Origin: Hymenobacter sp. APR13
Lineage (GTDB): Bacteria > Bacteroidota > Bacteroidia > Cytophagales > Hymenobacteraceae
DNA: 64,000 nt
Direction of reading: 5' to 3'
NCBI RefSeq assembly: GCF_000737515.1
Contig: NZ_CP006587.1
Span: forward strand, 496,001-560,000
Shown piece by piece: positions 15,520 through 24,885 of this stretch (its first letter is position 1; each line of letters starts with the position of its first letter). Under the pieces are notes generated by a model that had not been told where the DNA came from, ran no database searches, and saw nothing but the letters and a program-made list of their open reading frames with translations. Both the position numbers and the translations under genes were made by a program.

Positions 15520-17868
15520 ATGAACCTTGTTTCTGCGCCTTCCCTGACGGCTGCGCTTGGCCTGGTGCTGAGCGCGGCCGCCACGGCCACGGCCCAATCG
15601 TCCGCCGATGTAATTGCTCCGGTGCGGGGCCAGGTGACGGATGTCGCCGCCGCCACCCCGCTTCCCGGCGCCGTGGTGCGCTGGCTCGGCACCACCGATG
15701 CCGCTACCACCAACGCCACCGGCCAGTTTTCGCTGGCCCGCCCGGCCCGCGCCGAGGCCAGCCGCCTCATCATCAACGCTCTCGGCTACCGCGCCGACAC
15801 GGTGGCCGTAGCCGCCACCGGCACGCCCTACGTGCGCGTGGCGCTCAGGCCCGGCACCGAGCTGGGCGAAGTGAAGGTGGAAGGCCGCGCCGTGGCTTAC
15901 TCGGCCCTCACGCCCACCAACACCCAGGTGATAACCAGCCGCGACCTGACCAAGTCGGCGTGCTGCAACCTGGCCGAAAGCTTCGAAACCAACGCCGCCG
16001 TGGAGGTTTCCACCACCGATGCCGTGTCGGGCGCCAAGCAGATTCAGCTGCTGGGGCTGGATGGCGCCTACTCGCTGCTGACCGTGGACAACCTGCCGGC
16101 CCTGCGCGGCCTGGCCACGCCCTACCGCCTGGGCTACCTCTCCGGCACCTGGATTGAGAGCATCGACATCATCAAGGGCATGGGCTCGGTGGTGAACGGC
16201 TACGAAAGCATTGCGGGCCAAGTGAACATCCGCCTCAAGGAACCGGAAAAAACCGAGCGGCTGCTGTTCAATGCCTACGCCAACGACCTGGGCAAATTCG
16301 ACCTCAACCTGAACCTGGCCTCGCCCCTGAGCAAGAAAGTCAGCACGGCGCTGCTACTCCACTCCGACCACCTGGGCCGCCGCGTCGACCGCAACAACGA
16401 CGGGTTCATGGACCTGCCGCTGGCCACCCAGTATAACCTGTTCAACAAGTGGAAGTATCAGTCGGGCAAGGGGCTGGTGAGTGAGGTGGGGCTGGGCGCG
16501 CTGCGCGAAACCCGGGAAGGCGGGCAGCTGGCTTTCCGGCCGGAAAACGCCGACGCCTACCAGCGCGACTACGGCTTCACGACCCGCACCAGCCGCTACA
16601 CCGGCTACGCCAAAACCTCATATACCTGGCCCGGCCGGCCCTACCAGAGCCTGGGACTGCTGCTGAGCGGCACGTCGCATGACTTCAACTCCGACTACTC
16701 CTACGGCCGCGTCCTGACCCCGACCAGCACCCAGCGCACCCTCCGCCAGTACGACGGCACCCAGCGCACCGGCCTGGCCACGCTGCTGTTTCAGAGCGTG
16801 CTGGGCACCACGGCCCACACCTACCGCCTCGGCCTGAGCTACCTGCACGACGACTACCGGGAGTTTTTCAGCCAGGGCGTCGCCTACGCCACCGACACGC
16901 CCGAGGAGCGCTACGCCCGGGAGCACCGCAACCGCCTGGAAAACGTGCCCGGCGCCTTCGCCGAGTACACCTACCAGAACTCGCGCAACCTCACGCTGGT
17001 GGGCGGCCTGCGCCTCGACCGCCACAACCTCTACGGCTGGCAGCTCACGCCGCGCCTCAATGTGAAGTATGACGCCACCAAAAACACGGTGCTGCGGCTG
17101 GCGGCTGGCACGGGCTTCCGGGTGGCCAACCCCATTGCCGAAAACAGCGGCGCCCTGCTCAGCTCGCGCGAATTCCTGATTGCGCCCAACCTGCGGCCCG
17201 AAAAAGCCTGGAACGTGGGCGGCAGCTTCACGCAGTATTTCACGGTGGCCAGCCGCCCCGCCACCTTCGTGGCCGACTACTACCACACCGAGTTCCAGAA
17301 CCAGGTAGTGTCCGATATGTACAGCTCGCCCAATCTGCTGCTCATCGACAACTTGGCGCCTGGAGCCCGCTCGTTCTCGCGCAGTTTTCAGACCGAAGTG
17401 CAGGTAGAACCGGTGAAGGGGCTCACCGCCAAAGCCGCCTACAAGTACCTCGACGTGCAAACCACCTACGGCGGCGAGTTGCTGCCTCGGCCGCTCACGG
17501 TGCCGCACCGCGTATTCTTCAACGTGGGCTACGCCACGGCCTTCGACAAGTGGCGCGCCGACCTGACGGTGCAGCTCTACAGCCGCCGCCCGCTGGCCTA
17601 CAACCCCAGCGAGCCGGGCCACCAGCACGGCACCGACGAGATGCAGCTGCCGTACGCGCCCCGTTTTGCCCTGCTCAATACGCAGGTGACCCGGGCTTTC
17701 AAGCGCTTTGAAGTGTATGCCGGCATCGAAAACCTCACCAACTACCGCCAGCCCAACCCCATCGACGGGGCGGCGGCGCCGTTCAGTCCGGCCTTCGACG
17801 CCGCCATGGTCTGGGGCCCTACGTATGGCCGCCTCACCTACGCCGGCCTGCGTTTCCGGCTCGATTAA
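15520..17868 (+). CDS. TonB-dependent outer-membrane receptor, probable metal-related
   Basis: 782-residue outer-membrane transporter. A signal peptide (to about residue 27) is followed by a carboxypeptidase-regulatory-like beta domain (VRGQVTDVAAATPLPGAVV), a plug domain (about 120-240, with SIDIIKGMGSVVNGYESIAGQVN) and a 22-strand beta barrel ending in aromatic LRFRLD. The segment TKSACCNLAESFETNAAVEV is characteristic of a Bacteroidota receptor subgroup found beside HMA-domain proteins. Substrate is not determined by the sequence; copper or another transition metal is suggested by the neighbours. Confidence 0.9.
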   Translation: MNLVSAPSLTAALGLVLSAAATATAQSSADVIAPVRGQVTDVAAATPLPGAVVRWLGTTDAATTNATGQFSLARPARAEASRLIINALGYRADTVAVAATGTPYVRVALRPGTELGEVKVEGRAVAYSALTPTNTQVITSRDLTKSACCNLAESFETNAAVEVSTTDAVSGAKQIQLLGLDGAYSLLTVDNLPALRGLATPYRLGYLSGTWIESIDIIKGMGSVVNGYESIAGQVNIRLKEPEKTERLLFNAYANDLGKFDLNLNLASPLSKKVSTALLLHSDHLGRRVDRNNDGFMDLPLATQYNLFNKWKYQSGKGLVSEVGLGALRETREGGQLAFRPENADAYQRDYGFTTRTSRYTGYAKTSYTWPGRPYQSLGLLLSGTSHDFNSDYSYGRVLTPTSTQRTLRQYDGTQRTGLATLLFQSVLGTTAHTYRLGLSYLHDDYREFFSQGVAYATDTPEERYAREHRNRLENVPGAFAEYTYQNSRNLTLVGGLRLDRHNLYGWQLTPRLNVKYDATKNTVLRLAAGTGFRVANPIAENSGALLSSREFLIAPNLRPEKAWNVGGSFTQYFTVASRPATFVADYYHTEFQNQVVSDMYSSPNLLLIDNLAPGARSFSRSFQTEVQVEPVKGLTAKAAYKYLDVQTTYGGELLPRPLTVPHRVFFNVGYATAFDKWRADLTVQLYSRRPLAYNPSEPGHQHGTDEMQLPYAPRFALLNTQVTRAFKRFEVYAGIENLTNYRQPNPIDGAAAPFSPAFDAAMVWGPTYGRLTYAGLRFRLD

Positions 17869-17969
17869 CCGGGCATTTCCAACCCGGCGGCACACTTCTG
17901 GCGGCGTATTTGTTAGGAGGTCCGCAGTTCCCTTGTTTTCCCGCTGCCTGGCAGCTTTGCTTTCCTGAT

Positions 17970-18353
17970 ATGAACTCTCTGAAATTCCTTCTGCTCTCGG
18001 CTATCAGCCTCGTTTCCTTCAGCACCCAGGCCCAGACGGCCGCTTCCGCCAAGGCCAAAGGCCCAGGCACTGAGCAGGTGAAGCTGAAAACCTCGGCCGT
18101 GTGCGACATGTGCAAAACGCGCCTCGAGAAGGCCATGGCCTACGAAAAAGGCGTGCAGGCCGCCGTGCTCGACGTGCCCAGCCAGGTGCTCACCGTCAGC
18201 TACCGCCCCGACAAAACCACCCCGGCCGCCCTCCGCTCGGCCGTGCAGAAAACCGGCTACGACGCCGACAGCCAGCCCGCCGAAGCCCGCGCCTACGACC
18301 GGCTGCCCGACTGCTGCAAGAAAACCAACGCCGTGCACACCGGCGGCGAGTAA
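17970..18353 (+). CDS. Secreted heavy-metal-associated (HMA) domain protein
   Basis: 127 residues: signal peptide MNSLKFLLLSAISLVSFSTQAQ, then an HMA fold (about 35-105). The metal-binding CxxC motif is in VCDMCKTRLEKAM, followed by the typical pattern of a strand with VLDVPSQVLTVSYRP and a helix ending TGYDAD. Two further cysteines (DCCKK) lie near the C-terminus. HMA domains bind Cu(I) or Zn(II) through CxxC; export makes this a periplasmic or surface metal carrier. It follows the TonB receptor by about 100 bases on the same strand and ends just before a strong terminator. Confidence 0.85.
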   Translation: MNSLKFLLLSAISLVSFSTQAQTAASAKAKGPGTEQVKLKTSAVCDMCKTRLEKAMAYEKGVQAAVLDVPSQVLTVSYRPDKTTPAALRSAVQKTGYDADSQPAEARAYDRLPDCCKKTNAVHTGGE

Positions 18354-18354
18354 T

Positions 18355-18398
18355 CAGCAAAAAGCCTCGCTGCCAAACGGCAGCGAGGCTTTTTGCTG
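18355..18398. terminator. Bidirectional intrinsic terminator
   Basis: Perfect 20-bp arms (18355-18374 and 18379-18398) with a 4-base AAAC loop; the stem contains AAAAAGCC at one end and GGCTTTTT at the other, so each strand reads a U run. It sits between the convergent HMA gene and the gene ending at 18411. Confidence 0.92.
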
Positions 18399-18410
18399 AG
18401 TGCAGGCGGC

Positions 18411-18980
18411 CTACATACCCGCCAGCTCCGGATTCATCTGCAGGTCGAATTCCAGCACCGCGCTGAAGCCCAGGGGCCGGGTCAGGCGCCGCCGGTTAGT
18501 GCCGGATATTTCCAGCGTAAACCAGTCGGAGCGCAGATACTCCAGCAGATTGGGCTTCCCCTGCAACTCCATATTCACGCGGGTGGGATGCACGTCGGCA
18601 GCCGAGAACGAAGCAATGGGAATCTTGCGCGTATTGGCCGTAAGAAAGCAGCTACCGCTTTCCAAAGCGGCCAGCGTGGAGGTGCCCCGCCCGATCGGGT
18701 GGGCCGGGTCGGGCTGCCACTCCAGGTGCGCCTGCCGCAGGGTTACGGCCGTAATGCCGGGCCGCGTGAGGGCTGCCAAGCAGGCCAATGTGCCAGGCAG
18801 CGTAACTTCGCACAGGAAAATCAGGTCCATACTCGGGTCGATGCGCAGGTTGATGGCCCGGGTTTTCAAGCCAAATGCCGTGTGCAGCGACCGACGAAGT
18901 CCTTGATGTAAGCCAATCGTAAGCGCGACGCCCAGCACAACCGGGGGTAGCGCGGCAACAGGAAGTAGAGCCGGATTCAT
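18411..18980 (-). CDS. Hypothetical membrane-anchored protein
   Basis: I do not recognise this family. From the ATG at 18980 it has 189 residues, with an N-terminal hydrophobic segment (PVAALPPVVLGVALTIGL) acting as anchor or signal, then a soluble, probably beta-rich domain. The chosen start gives a clean N-terminal segment; the frame is open to 19058 but that extension is hydrophobic and Cys-rich without clear merit. The layout (one anchor, then a domain with repeated basic/polar strands) is reminiscent of LEA-2-like bacterial proteins, a weak impression only. It stands alone between a terminator and an AT-rich spacer. Confidence 0.6.
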   Translation of the reverse strand: MNPALLPVAALPPVVLGVALTIGLHQGLRRSLHTAFGLKTRAINLRIDPSMDLIFLCEVTLPGTLACLAALTRPGITAVTLRQAHLEWQPDPAHPIGRGTSTLAALESGSCFLTANTRKIPIASFSAADVHPTRVNMELQGKPNLLEYLRSDWFTLEISGTNRRRLTRPLGFSAVLEFDLQMNPELAGM

Positions 18981-19269
18981 AGCAATAGGGAGAGGGTGCA
19001 GGCAGGAACGGAGCGCGGCAAACGACAGCCAACAAATCATGAACTCAAACAGCTTCAACTCTACAGCTGCTGAATATTCATAATTCTGACTACTCTATAA
19101 GTTAATTGAAGCACTTGATTATAAGTCTTTAAAGTAGAGCAATGAGGTCAAAAAGTAGACGTATATGGTAATATTTGCCGTTAAGATTGATTTCTTCTTA
19201 TAGAAAATTCACCGTTTCCCTTCGAAACTCTTTATATTGACCCGGTCACCTGCTCCTTCCCGCTCCTCC
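18981..19269. other. AT-rich spacer between divergent genes
   Basis: 289 bases with no convincing gene. Composition becomes AT-rich around 19070-19240, unlike the surrounding DNA, and must hold the promoters of the divergent hypothetical gene and the LytTR regulator. A possible -7-like TATATTGA lies near 19232 but does not fully match the consensus. Confidence 0.5.
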
Positions 19270-20013
19270 ATGAAGATTACCTGCCTGCTGCTTGACGATG
19301 ATCCGCTGGTACTGGACCTCTTGCAGGCCTACGTAGCTATGACGGACATTCTGGACGTGAAAGCCACGTTCACAGATCCGCTGGAGGCCCACCGCTACCT
19401 GCTCACCAACGACGTGCAGGTGCTCTTTTCCGACGTTACGATGCCCCATCTGAGTGGTCTGGACTTGGTGCGCTCCTTGCACCACCCGCCGCTGGTAGTG
19501 TTCATGACGGCCCACCCGCAGTACGCAATGGAGGGGTTCAACCTCGACGTGATTGACTTTCTGTTGAAGCCAATCTCTTTGGACCGATTCCTGAAAGCCG
19601 TCAACAAAGTGGCGGGTATTCTGCGGGCTAATTCGCCGGAAAACGACCCCAAGCAGGATGCCCTGTCGGGCTGGGGCTCGTTTTTTATCCGCACCGATGC
19701 CCAGTTTGTGCGCCTGCACTACCGCGACGTGCTGTACATCGAGGCTCTCAAGGATTTCACCAAGATCAATACTGCCGACGGCCGCACGCACCTGACGCTG
19801 GTTAACCTTAAAAACCTGGAGGAGCAGCTACCGGCCGGCATGTTTATCCGTACGCATCGCTCCTACCTAGTCAACTCCGGGCAGATCGAGTCGATAAGCA
19901 ACCTGGAGGTGCGGGTGGGTGGGCACGCGCTGCCGCTAGGCCAGACCTACCGCGAGCGGGTGACGGAACGAGTGGTGAACCGCACGCTTATCCGGCGGCA
20001 GCAGCAGCAATAG
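19270..20013 (+). CDS. LytTR-family response regulator
   Basis: Two-component regulator of 247 residues. The receiver domain (1-120) has the acidic cluster LLDDDP, phospho-acceptor Asp in [12 protein letters not shown], the Thr in MTAHPQYA and the Lys in DFLLKPIS. The LytTR DNA-binding domain (about 140-245) has [25 protein letters not shown] and the end motif [11 protein letters not shown]. The ATG at 19270 ([11 protein letters not shown]) is preferred over an open extension. Its 3' end overlaps that of the convergent histidine kinase by 26 bases, and that kinase is the obvious partner. Targets cannot be read from the sequence. Confidence 0.93.
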   Translation: MKITCLLLDDDPLVLDLLQAYVAMTDILDVKATFTDPLEAHRYLLTNDVQVLFSDVTMPHLSGLDLVRSLHHPPLVVFMTAHPQYAMEGFNLDVIDFLLKPISLDRFLKAVNKVAGILRANSPENDPKQDALSGWGSFFIRTDAQFVRLHYRDVLYIEALKDFTKINTADGRTHLTLVNLKNLEEQLPAGMFIRTHRSYLVNSGQIESISNLEVRVGGHALPLGQTYRERVTERVVNRTLIRRQQQQ

Positions 20014-22085
20014 CCGGTACCGCTGCCGCGGACGGCACCGGCGCCTCGGGCGCGGCAGCAGGCAGCGTAAACCGAAAGGTAGTCCCCTGCCCCGGCACCG
20101 ACTCAAAGCTGATGCGGCCGCCGTTACGCTCCACAAACTCCTTGCACAGGCGCAACCCCCAGCCCGGTTCCTTTCTCGTGAGCCGTGCCCAGCGTGGAAT
20201 GCAGGCCGTCTTCGCCAAACAGGCGCGCCTGATCGGGCACAGCAATGCCCACTCCGGTATCCGAAACGGCTACTTCCCACACGCCCGCCTCCCGGAGGCG
20301 CGCAGAAAGCGTGACGGTGCCCTCGGCCGGCGTGAATTTTATGGCGTTGCCTACCAGATTGCGTAGCACCAGCCGCAGCATATTCACGTCGGCACTTACC
20401 AGGCATTGCGCGGGCAGCTGGGTGCGCAACTCGATGTTCTTGCGCTCGGCATCACCGGCCAGCAGCGCCAGGGCTTCCTCAACTGCCGTTTGCAACACCA
20501 CTTTCTCGGGACGCACTTTGTCGCCCTGCATCTGCGCGGCTGACCAGTTGAGCAGGTTGTCGAGCAGGCGCAGCGTTACGTCGAGCGTGCGGCTGAGCCG
20601 CTGGGTGTGCGCCGCCATCCGTTCGGGCGGCAGATTGCCGATAGTCTGCAGCGTGAGCATGGAATACAGCGAGCTGAGCGGACTGCGCAGGTCGTGCGAA
20701 ATAATAGAGAACAGCGTATCCTTAGTACGGTTGAGGTGGCTCAGCTCCTGCTTTTGCCGGTTGATGGCCCGGTTTTTCCGCTGCAGCAGCCGGTTGACCC
20801 GGGCCTGCTCGCGCCGCCCGCGGTACAGGGCGGCCACCGTCAGCAGTAGCAGCAGGGCACCCACGGCCATGGTGTTGCGCAGCAGCTTCTGGCGGTGCAG
20901 ATTGGCATCCTGAATCTGCCGGTTCTTGAGGAGCAGTTGAATCTCCCGGCCTTTTTTCTCGGTTTCGTAGCGCGTCTGCAGCTCCGCTATCTGGGTTGAG
21001 CGGCGCTCGGCAAATACGCTGTCCTGCAAATCGGAATAGCGGCGTTGCGCTGCCAAAGCCTGCGGGTAGTTGTTTTCCCGCTGATACAGATCGGCCAGCT
21101 TCTGATACAGCGCACTCACCTGGATCTGGGAGCCCGCCTGCCGGGCCAGCGGCAGCGCCTGCTGAAGCGCCCGGATAGCGGCGGCCCGGTTGGCCATGGA
21201 GTCCTGCACGAGGGCCAGCGCCTGCAGCGCGGCCGCCCGCCGAGCCGGGGGCGTGTACTGAGGCAGCTGGCTGATGGCCTGAGTATAGAAACCCATGGCC
21301 ACTTCGTAGTTGCCCACATCCTGATACACGCGGCCCGTGCTGGCCAGCGCCTCCCCGATGCTGGTGCTGTCGCCCAGCTGCCGGGCCTGCTGCAGCGAGA
21401 GCCGCAGGTAATACAGCGACCGGCTGTATTGGCGCAGCTGGTGGTGAGCCAGCCCTATGGCGTTCAGGGCCTGTGCCTGGCCTGGCAGGCTGCCGGCCTG
21501 TTGCCACTCGGAGTAAGCCTGCTCATGACTACGCAGCGCGCGCTGCCACTGGCCGCCAGCCCCCAACAGCTCCCCCAGGTTGCCGTAGACTTGTGCCTTG
21601 CTGCGCGGATCACGCAAGGCCATCGAAATAGCAAGTGCCTGCTTGTAGGTATCATAGGCCTGGCCGGTATCGCCCTGCAGATATTGGGCCCGGCCCAGCA
21701 TACGCAACGCCCGAGCCCGGCCGGGCTCGTCGTGCAATTGCTGGTACAGCCGTAGTGCCTGTACAAACTGGCGCAAAGCCTCATCATACTGACGCTGGGC
21801 CTGATAGGCCGCGCCCATTGCCAGATAGGCACGACTCACTACGGCCGGCGGACCACCCACAGCAGCTAGGTGCAACGCCTGCTCGCCCTCTAGCAGCGCC
21901 GCGGCCGGGTTGAGTGGCAGCAGCAATTCACTCCTGCGCAGATGCTGCGTAGCTGCCGCCGCTGCGTTGCTACGGGGCACAGCGACTGGTTGTGCCACAG
22001 TTTGCAGAGCGGAAGCCAGCCACAGCATGAGCCCCAGTAGCGGCCACCAAACGGCGGATAACGTACGTGAGCAGTGAAATGGCAT
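19988..22085 (-). pseudogene. TPR-containing sensor histidine kinase, single-base frameshift in the ATPase domain
   Basis: Signal peptide, tetratricopeptide repeats (about residues 60-370), a membrane segment (about 400-418) and a coiled linker precede HisKA with His464 in SIISHDLRSP, then HATPase_c with the N box (VLRNLVGNAIKF) and D box (VSDTGVGI). In the G2 box the frame changes: GTGLG is followed by VAPVQ instead of [13 protein letters not shown], which continues in the next frame to 19988. Removing one base from the C run at 20156-20160 restores a 698-residue kinase. Sequencing error, phase variation or real loss are all possible. The convergent LytTR regulator is its likely partner. Confidence 0.9.
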
Positions 22086-22376
22086 GGATGCTCAGGAAAG
22101 TTGAAATGAGTACCGCTACCAGTCAGTAAATGCAAAGCATTACGGGCAAGGTATTAATATATTAAATATCATATATTAAAACCGGCCCGGCATTCGTTTG
22201 TAACCTGCCCGGTTTGCCCTCTAGTACGTCGGCCCTCTCTCCCCGGCGCTATCAGCAACCCCCTTCCACTCTGTCAGCAGCGCGCTTTTAACCTACTGCT
22301 CTGCAGCTTGCATTATCTTTTCGTTAAGAACGCAGGCAACGCGGGAACGTTGCACAAGTGCGGGCGGGGTTTGGCC
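22086..22376. other. AT-rich spacer upstream of the kinase
   Basis: 291 bases without a gene. Around 22155-22185 the sequence is almost pure A/T with overlapping ATATATTAA units, next to TGCAAAGCA. It should contain the kinase promoter on the minus strand, but no clear TAnnTTTG/-33 pair was found. It also forms the 3' region of crtW; no convincing terminator hairpin is seen. Confidence 0.4.
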
Positions 22377-23135
22377 TTATGCGTGCTTGGTGCGCCAGAG
22401 CCGCCACCACGGCAGATAGGGCTGGTCGTGGTGCTCGTAGTGATACCCGAAAAAATAGCAGCTCACGAATGCCCACAGGTGATGGCGAAACTGGCTGCGC
22501 GACTTATGCACGTTGTCGGGGGCGTGCTCGCCCCGGTGCGGCAGGTAGGTGCCGAAGAAGAACAGCTGCAGCGTAGCCAGCACGGCCGGTATCATCCAGA
22601 ACGCAATGACGTTGGCCTGCGGAAAAAACAGCTTCAGCACGTTGTAGGTAGCGGCCATCAGCAGCACCTGCCACACGGTTACGTAGTTCCAGGCGAAGCG
22701 CGCAAACCACGGCAGAAAGCCGGCGTGCTGCCCGTCGTGGTAGTCGGGGTCGTCGGGGGTGGCTACGTGGCGGTGGTGGTCGTGGTGCTTGGGCAGCATC
22801 CGCGGAAACCAGTTGTAGGCAAATAGCCCGGCGGCCAGAGTGCCCAGCGCGTTGTTGAGGCGCTTGTTGGCGCTGACCACGCCGTGCATGGCATCGTGCG
22901 CCGTAATGAACAAGCCGGTATAGAGATGCATCTGCAGCAGCGCCAGCAGGTACGGCCACGGCGTAGCCCAGTTAGGGCGGTAAAATGCCAGCAGAAACGC
23001 CAACAGGCTGCCCCAGCACAGCAGAATGCCCAGCGCCATCCACACACCCTTGCTGCCCAATGGAGCGGGTTTCACGCGCCGGGGAGTGGCTGAATCAGGA
23101 GTGGCAATAAGTGGCGGGGAGATACTGGCGGGCAT
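22377..23135 (-). CDS. crtW: Beta-carotene ketolase CrtW (fatty-acid-desaturase superfamily)
   Basis: Di-iron membrane oxygenase that adds 4-keto groups to beta-ionone rings (echinenone, canthaxanthin). The histidine clusters are present in order: HDAMHG, HHDHHRHVATPDDPDYH, FFGTYLPHRG and YHYEHHDQPYLPWW, the last two very typical of CrtW rather than of general desaturases. Four or so membrane segments are predicted. The start MPASISPPL at 23135 gives 252 residues; an upstream ATG at 23177 is an alternative. It follows ispH on the same strand and belongs functionally with crtI, crtB and crtZ nearby. Confidence 0.88.
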   Translation of the reverse strand: MPASISPPLIATPDSATPRRVKPAPLGSKGVWMALGILLCWGSLLAFLLAFYRPNWATPWPYLLALLQMHLYTGLFITAHDAMHGVVSANKRLNNALGTLAAGLFAYNWFPRMLPKHHDHHRHVATPDDPDYHDGQHAGFLPWFARFAWNYVTVWQVLLMAATYNVLKLFFPQANVIAFWMIPAVLATLQLFFFGTYLPHRGEHAPDNVHKSRSQFRHHLWAFVSCYFFGYHYEHHDQPYLPWWRLWRTKHA

Positions 23136-23212
23136 ATGAACAAAGCTACCTGATCTGGCAAACAGCCCGGCAGACATAAAAAATTCAGCGAAGGCTAACT
23201 ATCAACCGGCTA

Positions 23213-24061
23213 TCAGAGCGCCAGCAGGGCGTCGCGAACCTGCTCCATCAGCCACATGGGGGTGCTGGTGGCCCCGCAGATACCCACCGACTGACCCGGC
23301 CGGAACCAATCGGCCCGCAGCTCGTCGGTGCTGGAGATGAAGTGCGTGTGCTCGTTGGTTTCCTTGCAGACGTGGTAGAGCACCTTGCCGTTGGAGCTTT
23401 TGGTGCCCGACACGAACACAATCTGGTCGAACTGGGCCGCGAACCGGCGCAGGTCTTTGTCGCGGTTGCTCACCTGCCGGCAGATGGTGTCGTTGGCATT
23501 CACCTGGTAGCCGCGGCCTTCCAGCTCGCCCTTGATGCGGTAGAAGGAATCGGTGCTTTTGGTGGTCTGGCTGTAGAGCGTGATGTTGGCGGGCAGCTCG
23601 TGGCTCAGCAGCTCGTCGAGGCTCTCAAACACTACGGCGTTGCCACTGGTCTGGCCCAGCAGCCCGCGTACCTCGGCGTGGCCGTGCTTGCCATAGATGA
23701 AAATCTGGTCCTTTTTATCGTAGGACGTTTTGATGCGGTTCTGCAGCTTCAGAACCACCGGGCACGAGGCGTCGATGAGGGTGAGGTTGTTGTGCAGGGC
23801 CATCTGGTAGGTGCTGGGCGGCTCACCGTGGGCCCGAATCAGCACGGCCTCGTCGCGCAGGGCCGCAAACTGTTCGTAGTCGATGATGCGCAGGCCGCGC
23901 TTTTCCAGGCGCTGCACTTCTTCATCGTTGTGCACAATATCGCCGAGGCAATACAAGTACCCCTGCTCATCGAGCAAGTCTTCCGCCATTTGAATGGCAT
24001 AGATAACGCCGAAGCAAAAGCCGGAATTGGGGTCGATACGGACGCTCAGGTGGTGCGGCAT
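23213..24061 (-). CDS. ispH: 4-hydroxy-3-methylbut-2-enyl diphosphate reductase IspH
   Basis: Last enzyme of the MEP pathway, reducing HMBPP to IPP and DMAPP with a [4Fe-4S] cluster. The three cluster cysteines are visible: Cys16 in SGFCFGV, one in ASCPVVLKL and one in TICRQVSNR; SSNGKVL corresponds to the conserved substrate-binding SxN motif and IVHNDEEV to the first His motif. With MPHHLSVRID as start it has 282 residues; an ATG at 24091 adds ten residues without conservation. Lying between crt genes, it would raise the isoprenoid precursor supply for carotenoids. crtW follows about 80 bases downstream. Confidence 0.95.
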   Translation of the reverse strand: MPHHLSVRIDPNSGFCFGVIYAIQMAEDLLDEQGYLYCLGDIVHNDEEVQRLEKRGLRIIDYEQFAALRDEAVLIRAHGEPPSTYQMALHNNLTLIDASCPVVLKLQNRIKTSYDKKDQIFIYGKHGHAEVRGLLGQTSGNAVVFESLDELLSHELPANITLYSQTTKSTDSFYRIKGELEGRGYQVNANDTICRQVSNRDKDLRRFAAQFDQIVFVSGTKSSNGKVLYHVCKETNEHTHFISSTDELRADWFRPGQSVGICGATSTPMWLMEQVRDALLAL

Positions 24062-24284
24062 AGCTGACGAAGTAACCGCCGAAGCAGGCATAAGGTTATT
24101 GGATTGCTAACGGAGGCTGCAAAAGTTACGAAATTCAACACGACAGTAGCGTACCGGCTTCTCCCCTCTCTTGTTTCAGAAGCTACGCACATCTTTGGCG
24201 CGCCATAGCCCCTGCCGGCACTTGCGCCCAACTGAGCGGCACCCATAGCATGGCACTTTCTGGGCGGCAGAGCAGGCCACAAAA

Positions 24285-24315
24285 AAAGCGAAGCGCCACC
24301 AGGGCACTCCGCTTT
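24285..24315 (-). terminator. Probable terminator after the crtI-crtB transcript
   Basis: Arms 24285-24293 and 24307-24315 pair at 8 of 9 positions; on the minus strand the hairpin is followed by a U run from the A stretch 24281-24287. It lies downstream of the small secreted-protein gene and upstream of ispH, so ispH-crtW probably has its own promoter. Confidence 0.65.
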
Positions 24316-24336
24316 CCACAGTCAGTCAAGTATTTA

Positions 24337-24867
24337 CTAAGAGCTGATCCGGCCGAGCTTCTCGGCATCGGGACCCGACACGTGGCCGCGCTCCACCAAA
24401 AAGTCGCGCACTAGCCCAAACGATTCGGTGTCGAGGCCGGACTTGGGGTGCTGGAGCAGGGTTTGCACCAGAAACTGGCGGTCTTCGTCGACGTGGGTGC
24501 TCAAGCCCAGAAACGAGGGCAGGTTGCTTTCCACGCTCAGGCGCAGAAACCGCACTTCGGCGTTGTCGGCGTCCAGCTTCACGGCCTCATCAAACTGCTT
24601 GGTGGCATTCTGCACGTAAGTCAGCTTGTTGAAGATCGAGGCGTCGCGGGCCCGGATGGCTTCGGCGGCCGCCTTGTAGGCCAGCACCACGGCGTCGCGC
24701 TGGGTGTAGGCGCTCATCAGCTTGTGGAATTTCTCGCCGGCATCTTTGCTGGTGGCGGCTTCCTGGTATTGGCGGCGCAGGTTGGGCAGGGAATACGGAG
24801 TGGCGTCGGACACGAAAGAAGTAACAGTCAGAAGGAGAGTAAGAAGAAAGAGCAGCAGAAGCTTCAC
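24337..24867 (-). CDS. Hypothetical secreted helical protein in carotenoid cluster
   Basis: 176 residues with a clear signal peptide (MKLLLLFLLTLLLTVTSFVSDA), then an alpha-helical domain with TPR-like spacing (LAYKAAAEAIRARDASIFNKL, FDEAVKLDADNAEVRFLRLSVE). No family name is certain; similar short proteins are found beside phytoene synthase genes in Bacteroidota. The start is 18 bases after the crtB stop, so it is very likely cotranscribed with crtI-crtB. A terminator follows. Function unknown; it has no visible catalytic residues. Confidence 0.75.
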   Translation of the reverse strand: MKLLLLFLLTLLLTVTSFVSDATPYSLPNLRRQYQEAATSKDAGEKFHKLMSAYTQRDAVVLAYKAAAEAIRARDASIFNKLTYVQNATKQFDEAVKLDADNAEVRFLRLSVESNLPSFLGLSTHVDEDRQFLVQTLLQHPKSGLDTESFGLVRDFLVERGHVSGPDAEKLGRISS

Positions 24868-24885
24868 GCGGCGGCAGGTTCGTGA

